Below, one piece after another: positions 56,229 through 64,000 of a stretch of DNA of 64,000 nt. Made by a program: the position numbers and the translations under genes. Source of the stretch: Sambucus nigra (taxonomy: Eukaryota; Streptophyta; Magnoliopsida; Dipsacales; Adoxaceae); contig OX422211.1 in the NCBI GenBank assembly GCA_949130495.1, positions 445,664,219 to 445,728,218 on the forward strand, read 5' to 3'. Under the pieces are notes generated by a model. That model ran no database searches. It saw only the letters and a list, made by a program, of their open reading frames with translations, and was not told the DNA's origin. Position 1 is the stretch's first letter. Every line of letters begins with the position of its first letter.

Positions 56229-57730
56229 ATGGCACAAGATAATGTTAATCGAAGGCTCAACTTTGATGACATTCAATACAATGAAGAACATGAGGCGAGA
56301 GAACTGGAGGCTCTAAGGGATGGGGACCCTCGAATAAAGGTACCTCCAGTTCAGGTGACAACCAACATTCCACACAAGCTTCCACGAGTGCTGCGTTGGG
56401 GCCATCCTAAGTGGCACTCCTCATGAATAAATTTTATGATTTCTTACAAACTCCGGTAGCTTCGACAGTGTTGGGAGGATTTGAAGCCAACTCTTTCGTG
56501 ACACTAGGTACAGCCCCACCAAGTGCAGGTGTAACGGGAACAGTCCTAGTAAGTATACCCTCTGTTGTGAATCCATCAGTGGGAACCTTGGGAGTATCAA
56601 TGGCTTCAGCTATGATGATTGCTCCAGCTTTAATGGGCACTCAGCCCGTGGTCCCGTTGGTTGTTGTCCCAGTTGCATCACCCATGGAGGAAATGAGGAA
56701 GGAGATGCAGAAAGAGATGCTGAAGTTGATGCAGGCCTCCTCGTAATCTGCTGGCGAGGTAGGTTCGATCTATGATGACTGTAGAACACCTTATCCCCAG
56801 GAATACAACGATGAGCCCTATCCGAAGGACTATATTCCTCCTATTTTTGAAAAATACACAGGGAAAGGTGGAAACCCGAAGGAGCACATTAAGCGCTTCG
56901 TTAAACACTTGGGGGCACATTGTAATATTAAGAAGCTCAGGTTGAGGGAGTTTTCTAAATCCTTAATCGATAAAGAATATACCTGGTATTCTCATTTGGC
57001 TCCCAAAAGCATTTCTACCCGGGAAGAGATGCATGTTCTGTTCGTCCAGAAGTTCTTTCTGGCAGAAGATGAGTTTACTTTGACCCAACTGGGGAGGGAG
57101 AAGCAACGACCCGGGGAAGAAATGGTAGCGTATTGTCGAATGTTCAGGGAAAGGTCCCTCGATGTGAGGGAGGAGGCCAAATAGTCCAAGTTATTATAGA
57201 TCTATGTGGAGGGACTTCTTCTTGAGTAGAGCTGTCATCTCATTAATGAAACATGTGAAGGGACTTTTTTGACGTTCTTAAAAGCGGCAAGAAATATATC
57301 CTTGGTGGTGCGACCAAATTTGGTGGTGGTGCCCATGATGTTTAGGAAGCCGATGCAACTTGTGGGGGGAGGTCTCATACCCCACGGGTAGGGTACACCG
57401 AGGGAACATATGGGGGTAAGGTCCTGAAGAAGGATAATAAGAGAAAGTTTAGAAGAGACAGGGAGGACCCACCACTATTTCCTTGTATGGTGGATGAGGC
57501 TGTCAGCTATTACAACGCAATGTTCCAAGGAGGAACGGTCTATGAAACAAAGGGAATTCCCGTGGGGGAACTCGATGGGACAACAAGGGTGGATCCTAAA
57601 TATTTCCAGATTCATCGAAAGATCCAGCATCCAACGAAGAGCTGTTTTACACTAAGGAGAATCATCGATAAGTACATAAAGCCTGGGACTTTTCAAATCT
57701 CTCCGCAGAACATTAACAACAAGTGCCAGC
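56229..57730 (+). pseudogene. C gag, 3'-truncated
   Basis: It starts MAQDNVNRRLNFDDIQYNEE at 56229, shortly after the primer site. A frameshift near 56400 leads to LLMNKFYDFLQTPVASTVLGG, followed by EEMRKEMQKEM, IPPIFEKYTGKGGNPKEHIK, LREFSKSLIDKEYTWYSHLA and FVQKFFLAEDEFTLTQLGRE. Stops near 56744 and 57182 interrupt it. The nucleocapsid knuckle reads FQIHRKIQHPTKSC (near 57610), the first Cys of C-X2-H-X4-H-X4-C having become Phe. It ends at the junction with D after NINN (~57726). It is the best guide to B's gag start. Minus-strand ORFs over it are shadows. Confidence 0.9.
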
Positions 57731-58760
57731 CCCAGTGTCTGTAAGTTGAAGGAATCTTCAGAATCACTTTCCTCAGTCTCTTCGATATCTTTGATGAGAG
57801 GTTGTACTCGGTGTTGGAAACTTTCAGCCCATGGGTAGCTATCTTGGAAAAAGATCTCCATTCCAGGCTTCATCTTCTTGTCTGTGTGGTCATATCATGG
57901 TTCTGGAAAACTACATAAGGGGAAGTCTTCGCCTTCTTTGATGAATCGTCCATTCAAGGAGTCTCCTAGGATAGTTGGGATGCAGTCTAATATTCTTTTT
58001 GGTCGAGACTAGTGGATCATTCTGAGTCTTGTTATGAAGGTTGATACCCCAAGCCATAAGGAGGGAAAGCTTTCTTCAGTTCGATGGGCTCAAGTATCCC
58101 TTGCTGCCTTTGCCCTAGCCCTAGTCCGGGCGTGAAGTCCATGTTTCTGAACATCTGAATCACATTGACATTACCATGAGGGTCATATTATGGACAAACC
58201 CTTTCTTTGAAACCGTCCCCTATCGGGAGTAAGAGTGGCTCAACTCGGAATCCTGATAGGAGCATATCATTTGACCCGTGCTGTATCTCAAGGATTGACC
58301 CGTGACTCACCCATCGACGAAGAACTTTAATTTCTAATGGAGTGAGGAAGACACGCCCTTGATACTATAGAGCCAGGGTCATCCGAGCAACAGGTTGAAA
58401 CAAGATGGGTTATCTATGACTTGGAATTCAACGAAATGGTTTATAGGGCCAACCCCTATTACAAGTTTTATGGATCCCATCACCTCCCGGTGGGTATTAT
58501 CGTAGGCACATACAGCGGTGGAGATTGGAGAGAGGTCACTTTATTTCAAGACTAAACACTTGAAGGTTCTCAGTGGGCAGACAATCAAGGCGGATATGTT
58601 ATCGACAAGAGAGAGTGGCACGACCTTCCCCATAACTTCGATGGATATGTTGAGTGCATGATTGTGATTTGGCCCAATTCTGGGGATTTATTCTTCAGAA
58701 AATGATAGCATTCGGGTAGAGGTCAAGGATCCGACTAGATTTACCGCTTCTTCTGGTGTG
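57731..58760 (-). pseudogene. D protease and linker
   Basis: The minus strand near 58650-58560 encodes GKVVPLSLVDNISALIVCPL, the retropepsin site in its Tat form (normally L-V-D-N-G-S-A), with Gly replaced by Ile. Further on come MGSIKLVIGVGP, FQVIDNPSCFNLLLG and PWLYSIKGVSSSLH, the usual second half ending at ~58320. Many stops. The stretch 58300-57731 is decayed sequence leading toward reverse transcriptase, with an acidic segment EETEESDSEDS at ~57770. Nothing beyond survives. Confidence 0.75.
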
Positions 58761-60133
58761 GTAGAAGGAGGAACTGTGGGTCTAGTGAGTAGCTTGATTA
58801 AATCATTTATATGCAGCTGGGAAGATATGAAAAGCCCCTATAGAGTGATGCTAGCTTTAGTTTTCTTTAGTTGATCGAGTATCTTTCTCTCCTTGATGGT
58901 CATCTCTGGCATAGGAAGGTTTTCAAAGCCCTTCCCTTTGTCATTTGTTAGTAGTGAACTTGGAACCTGGTAATGTCTCCTTGATCTGGTCATGTGATTT
59001 ACTGAAGAAGGGAAGAACATAAATCCCATTTCCTCATCAATCTCAAGTCATTCTGTCACCCTATTTATTTCTCCGAGGAGTTCTTCAAATGATATCATCC
59101 CACATATGACGTCTACTGGGCCAGTTCTTCCTGAAGCTTGTTCTTCACGCTAATCTTCGAATTCTTCCCCCCATTCGGTGGCAACAATTTTGTCTTTCCA
59201 TGTAAAGTCAATGCATTCCACAACTTGAACGAATTCTTCATACAGGTCTTCCCATTCTGTGGGGATATGTATGGTTGTAGGGACCAAGTGCCCTTATAGC
59301 TTCAAAGTATCAAGTTACCCGGTGATACTACAAATGTTGTTGGTTTGCTCGAATAATTTTGCCATAATTTGGACAACATCATTTAGGCTGACTTCATCAG
59401 TTAGTACCACCCACTTGTCTGAATCTTGGGCCCATTTCTGTGCTTCCAAGAACAGTGTACTAAACCTTTGGCAATCGATGACCATTTGTGAAGGCAATTT
59501 CATCCCTAACTCTAGGAGTTTGTTTAACACCTCTGAAAATTCCATATTTCCATTTTTAGAACGGGTACGGACAACAATGCATGCTCTGGTAAGGAGTGAC
59601 AATGTCTGATTAGCGAGGCTAGTAAGGTGTAGGAGGAAATATGGGAAAATTTGAAGAGGTTTAGGAGAGTATATGAGTGTGATTTGAGTTGAGGGATCAA
59701 AATCTTGGTTTTCTTCTAAGAAGATGGCATTGGCATGATTTGGGAGTGGATTGCGAGTAGTGTTTGGCTTAGGATTGGCTGGTGGGGGGATGGTACCCCA
59801 ATCAATGAGATCTTGGATTATATTTCGGAGGTGAAAGCATTGGTCAGTGGTATGGACAACAGTTTGGTGAAAGGCGCAATGAGCAGCGGCCTTTAAGTTT
59901 CTTGGAAGCGGGTTTGGCAATGGATGGGGGTCCAAGGGTTTTATAAGGTTTCTGCTTAACAGGGCTTGATAAACTTTGGAGAGGGGATTATGGAGCTCGG
60001 TGTATTCCTTTCGGACTGGGATAGGGCGTCTTTCTGGTTCCCACGAAGTGGTCAGTTGAGAGATGTTGTTGATGGTTGAGACTGCAGCATTGGCAGGTTT
60101 GTCATATTTTTTAGGAGTGAACTGTGCGGACAC
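58761..60133 (-). pseudogene. D gag, nucleocapsid and linker
   Basis: The longest frame is 60133-59315 (272 residues). It contains the knuckle CAFHQTVVHTTDQC (near 59870), a C-X2-H-X4-H-X4-C pattern, followed by LRNIIQDLIDWGTI, as in Tat-group Gag. The C-terminal half (VLNKLLELGMKLPSQ, DSDKWVVLTDEV) is a linker with coil-like helices. Another piece, 59029-58838, continues toward the protease. It is separated from the capsid part by a stop near 60134. The plus-strand ORF 59259-59609 is a shadow. Confidence 0.8.
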
Positions 60134-61074
60134 CTAATTTGGTTCAACCTCTATTTTAGCAAGACCTTCCTCAATTTCTACTCCTGCTTCTCTGAGAGCT
60201 CGGAAGTGGGGATAGTATTGTCCTCCCATCGTCGCTCGAACATGGGGCAAGAAGTTCTTCTTCACTATGTTGACCTCTTCTTCCTCATATGGCCGATTGG
60301 TCCTGGTAGATGCTTTCTCCCTCCACCGGGTTATGAAGTTAATGACTGATTCCCTAGGGTTCTATTTAAGTAGCTCTAAATCATGACGGGTGACCTCAAG
60401 ATCTTCGTTGTATTTGTACTGCGATATGAATTCTCGAGCTACATCCTCCCAGCTATGAATTCTAGATTCCTCGAGAGACAAAAACCATCGGAGGGCACTA
60501 TCCTTCAAAGTTTTCTGAAATAATTGGGCCATCACTTCTTCAGAAGCCCCTAGTGGAGTCATGGAACTATGATAACTACAAAGATGAACAATCGGGGGTC
60601 CACTCACTCCGAACTTCTTGATATTTGGCATCTTGAACTTCTCGGGTAACCACGCTTTAGGATAAGGAGACATGTGAGTGTAGTCTATGTAATTCCCATA
60701 GATTCTGACTTGGTTGAACTTCTTGGTGAGAATTTTGAGATCCTCTTTGACTTTATTCAACTCCTACTCTTTTGGATCAGCCACCATAGGCAGGTTAGCC
60801 ATAGGCTGGACAATGTTTGGCATCGAAAGTTGGGCAGGCGGCGACCCATTGACAGGAGGGGCACGTGGAGCGTGTTGATATTCTTCGGGAACCCAGATAG
60901 GCTCGGGTGGACCCATAGCACGAGGTAATAGGGCCTCAGGCTCTTAAAGAATAGGAACCTGGTTTCATTGCATCTCTCGGACCTCAGTTTGGAGGTTATC
61001 AATCTTGGACACGAGCTGCACTAGGACTGTCGTCAGATCCGGCTGTATGACTGGTACTTGATCTGTATTCTCCA
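60134..61074 (-). pseudogene. D gag, N-terminus and capsid
   Basis: The first Met is likely at 61074 (MENTDQVPVIQPDLTTVLV), a coiled N-terminus with a stop near 60960. The capsid frame 60760-60362 encodes MPNIKKFGVSGPPIVHL, QLFQKTLKDSALRWFLSLEE and WEDVAREFISQYKYNEDLEV. This matches the Gag pattern of gypsy elements (W..L....W..L...F...Y). After a stop at 60362 it continues as NPRESVINFITRWREKAS. Plus-strand ORF 60674-60928 and minus ORF 60757-61002 are other frames. Confidence 0.85.
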
Positions 61075-62268
61075 TGGAAAGTATATGGATTTTGGACTCG
61101 AAAGAAGTAGTAGAGGAACGTACAAAACTCTGGGGTGATTTGACTAAAGACCGAAGCTAATAGGGAGCTAGGACAAGGGCTTACGATTGACCTGAGAAGG
61201 CGTAGAATGTGATTTATTTTTGAGAAAAAGAGAAGAAACTATTTTTGGATTTTTGATAAAGAAGGGATAAATGTTTTTAGAGACGAAACTCAACATGATT
61301 ATTACAATTATTATGTTCTCACTTGTATTTAATTCTCCTAAATGCAATGTCGGACGGGAATCGAGCCTGGAAAAGTGGGGTTTTTAATATATGCGAAGCT
61401 ACGACTGGACTTGTAACCAGGCTCACGAATAGGGTCCCATTTTAAAAATGTGCAAAAATTTGGGCGGTAAGCCGACCCAGAATTTCGTCAGAGTTTTGGG
61501 TTGAAATCGGCAATCTAACGTGTGTGTCTTAGGTTTGGCATCTATATGCAGGTATGCAGTTGGTTGGGTGAATCAGAATGGGTTCCCCCTTTGACTCGAC
61601 TTCCACGATATACGTCTTGCTCTTGCGGGCAATCGGTACGTGTGGACAAGCCATTTGATATACTTGAGTGTACATGAATTGCCTCACTATATACCTCATG
61701 GGTACGGTATGTGTGAGAGTGAATTTCAATATACTCAGTGTACGTGAATGAATTCCCTGCGATATCCTTCCCGTCATGACTTCAGTCAATCGGTACGATG
61801 CGAGGGAACCGTTTGACATATGTCAAAGGTACTTGGCCAATGGAAGGTGAGAGTCATATTGCTTAGGCTAACTGTGCCCTGCCGGACCAACCCCCATCAC
61901 GAAGTGACCCTCCAGTTACTGGGTAAAATTTGGTCAATAATAATTCTCTTCGGTGATGTCGTGTGGATCATGCATAATTCTCTTATTAGTATCTTATGAT
62001 GAGAATGCTTTTCTTGATTATGCCAAACAGGGAGCAAAGTACAAGTACCAAAGGTACACCAAGTTTGGATGGGTGATGCGTACAACATGTGGATATATGT
62101 GATCCTAGGTTCACGTGGTGTGAAGTGTACATGGAGAATTTTATACAAGTGTGTGAACAGAAGCATAAGCATGGGATACACATGGAAAAGGGGAACATGC
62201 AAATATAGGGGAAATATAACCAAATATAACATCCATGTAAATAGAGTCAAGCCCTCAAAATATACATA
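61075..62268 (-). other. D leader between primer site and gag
   Basis: About 1.2 kb without recognisable protein. It contains related blocks CAATCGGTACG (near 61630 and 61788) and several TACTTGAGTGTAC/TACTCAGTGTACGTG variants. Ogre-type elements are known to have long leaders, sometimes with an extra ORF, but none is supported here. The minus-strand ORFs 61529-61819 and 61897-62250 are not convincing. Confidence 0.5.
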
Positions 62269-62286
62269 TCCCCAGTAGAGTCGCCA
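62269..62286 (-). other. D primer binding site
   Basis: The minus strand reads TGGCGACTCTACTGGGGA, one base inside the LTR end CACA at 62288. It is the cleanest of the three Tat-type primer sites here. Confidence 0.88.
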
Positions 62287-62287
62287 C

Positions 62288-64000
62288 TGTGTCTATCCCC
62301 GATCCTCGCCACGGGCAGGCGCATGAAGGAGGATCCTCGGGTCCCGCGCGTCCCTCTCGGGAGCGCTTCGGTTGGTGTCGTTTGAGATGAGGTGTAAAAA
62401 TATTGAGAGATTTAGAGTCCCCAATTTATTTTACGCTAAACAGACAAAAGAAAAAGGGTAAGCCATCCTGAAGGACGGCATCCAAAGACATACTGGTGCA
62501 TACGAAACCAAAATGATTCGAGAAGGGTTCGGAGGCTAAGTTACGAAATGGGAAGGTGTTAGGCACCCATTCCACCCTTTCGGTCTCTCATGGATGTTTG
62601 ATATTTTCCTTTTTTAATTTCCCCGTGATATGTGTTCATGTGTATATATATAGTGGAGATAGGAATCCTCGACTTGTATCATGGGAGAGATAAAGCGAGT
62701 CATCCGTAGGAAGGTATAAAAATAATATTAGAAAATAATATTTACGCGATTACCCTTACGTTGATCGTTATAATGGAACGATAATGCATATGGATTAATA
62801 CGTCACTAAGAACAAGTGTCTAGAATATAAGAAACATGGATTTAGAGAAGATAGAGAATGAGAGAGAAAGTGAGATAGGACTCGAGTCTCGGGTTTTACC
62901 TTGAGACGCCTACGTAGCCTATAATGGCATCAAAGTCCACGTAGTTCGCATACAAAATGAGGGTTGAGGTTTATTCCATAAATCCAAATGGGGGATCTCT
63001 TATTTGTGAGTGTGTGTGTGTAGAAAAATTATTTTAGTTGTGAGAAAAGTGTGAGAAAAATATGAGAATCCTTATTTGAAATTTATGAGCAAACCCTCTT
63101 TTTCTTGTTTTTTTGGGTTTTATTTATATGAAAATAAGAGGTGTGCAATAATACTAAATAAAAAGTATACTAGGATGTGTGAGATAAGATAATAAAAGTG
63201 CTAGGTAATAAAACAAGTTATTACGAATTTAAGGGAATTTGAAGAGAAAGTTAAGAAAGTTGGACCTTCTTGAAGTTCTTGAGCTTGATCTTAAATGTTC
63301 GAGAGCAGCCCTTGCAATTGGATGATGATGGAGAGTAACTAATTCACCAAGTTTGATGAAAAGGATGGCGAAAAGTGGAAGTTAGAAAGGTATTTGGATA
63401 TTGAAATCGTTCTGTCTTCGAGAGAGGTTTTTGGGATTCGTTGAGAGAAATTTTTATCAGATTTGGGATCCCTTTGCAAATGAGGTGAAGGCCTCCTTTT
63501 ATAGCCCAGGTCACTGTCGATCGGCATAAAACTGGTCCTGCCTATCGACACCTGCCGATAGGCAGGGTCTAGAACCTGCCATTTGGCAGTATGTTTTAGG
63601 CCTTTTCGGAAAATTGGATGTCGAGGGAAAACCATTGGTCAGAATCGCGCATGGGGTGGATCATTGGAAAGGTAATTTAGAGACCTTTAAAAGTACCTTG
63701 GACTGCTCCCGGGTTCAGGAGTTGACTTTGGGTCAAATATGGCTCAGAAGCATTTGTCGGTCCATTGGATAGGGAATCATTCGGACGCAAACGGATCATT
63801 CGTCCGCATGGTAAGTCTGAATCGCGCACAGGGCGGACCATTGGAAAGGTTAGGAGATAAACTTCGATATTCCAGAGAGTTTGACCGGGTTTATGGAGTT
63901 TACTTTGGTCAACCGGGCCCTGGAAGCATTTAGTGACCTCTTAGAGTCAAACGGGTCGTTCGTCCGCATGGTAAGTTGGAATCTCGCATGGGATGGACCG
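62288..64000 (-). repeat. D 5' LTR, runs off the window
   Basis: It starts TGTGTCTATCCCC on the plus strand (CA end in sense). GC-rich at first, then AAGGTGTTAGGCACCCAT near 62552. At least 1.7 kb; its other end is outside. Minus ORF 63339-63635 and plus ORF 63739-63933 are within the LTR and show no known domain. Confidence 0.8.
63637..64000. repeat. ~160-175-bp tandem repeat in D LTR, cut by window end
   Basis: Units start near 63637, 63810 and 63970. They share GGT(AAGT)C.GAATC.CGCA.GGG.GGA, then CATTGGAAAGGT and CATTCGTCCGCATGGTAAGT. The third unit is cut off by the window end, so the copy number is unknown. Confidence 0.75.

Larger units (their letters stand above)
55089..57730 (+). mobile_element. 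Element C: LTR-gag fragment of B's family
   Basis: 5' LTR, primer site and gag in plus orientation, 3'-truncated at ~57730 within the Gag tail, where the minus-strand element D begins. LTR and Gag are clearly of B's family, but LTR length (1098 vs 1224 bp) and sequence differ. Confidence 0.88.
57731..64000 (-). mobile_element. Element D: Ogre/Tat-like gypsy, 5' end
   Basis: Minus-strand order: 5' LTR (from beyond 64000 to 62288), primer site (62286-62269), ~1.2 kb leader, gag, protease. It breaks at 57731 against C, so reverse transcriptase onward is missing. The LTR includes AAGGTGTTAGGCACCCAT, a motif I associate with Ogre-type LTRs (from memory). Gag and protease also resemble the Ogre/Tat group and differ strongly from B's. 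Confidence 0.8.

Noticed and set aside
1..64000. Host protein-coding genes, tRNA or rRNA genes
   Set aside because: No frame outside the retroelements shows a recognisable domain, and no cloverleaf or rRNA sequence was seen by eye; a tRNAscan or BLAST search was not possible.

Overview
This window is plant nuclear DNA made almost entirely of LTR retrotransposons and their remains. The evidence is initiator-Met-type primer sites (TGGTATCAGAGC), Tat-type primer sites (TGGCGACTC), Ty3/gypsy and Ty1/copia polyprotein motifs, GT-AG introns and a plant mobile domain (PMD). I recognise no host gene, tRNA, rRNA or CRISPR. The species cannot be named; an angiosperm with a repeat-rich genome fits best. 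No function below was checked by a search.

1-18.5 kb: a head-to-tail LARD-like array (long LTRs, ~3.04 kb internal domain without coding capacity) in the order LTR, internal, LTR, internal, LTR. The first internal copy is split by a related solo LTR (5215-8248, minus) with a perfect 5-bp target duplication (TACTA). 18.5-23.7 kb: fragments: an Athila-like LTR tail, a chromovirus-like LTR tail, and the 5' end (LTR, primer site, decayed gag) of a minus-strand Tat-like element. 24.6-30.9 kb: a 5'-truncated minus-strand copia element whose RNase H region is split by a compact non-autonomous element (25151-28384) with 1.35-kb LTRs and only 0.53 kb between them. 30.9-33.0 kb: AT-rich DNA I cannot assign.

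33.0-53.5 kb: a plus-strand Tat-lineage element ('E') split by a nearly full-length 13.0-kb minus-strand relative ('B', 37518-50557, two 1224-bp LTRs, 4/5 target duplication). Both carry, between integrase and 3' LTR and antisense to gag-pol, an intron-containing gene with an N-terminal PMD and a C-terminal coiled coil. In B its four exons join in phase 0 and run without a frameshift, but with six in-frame stops. In E the homologous gene is the one B landed in. Both genes end tail-to-tail with pol at almost the same spacing (275 and 273 bp), and both regions contain a minisatellite.

53.5-64 kb: a minus-strand chromovirus-like LTR and primer site ('F'), a plus-strand LTR-gag fragment of B's family ('C', 55089-57730), and a minus-strand Ogre/Tat-like gag-protease with primer site and a 5' LTR running off the window ('D', 57731-64000).

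The elements are decayed: stops interrupt every polyprotein, B's integrase has lost a catalytic Asp, and its LTRs differ at about 14 of the first 200 positions by eye. The most notable content is the antisense PMD gene inside the Tat elements and the modular non-autonomous families at the left.
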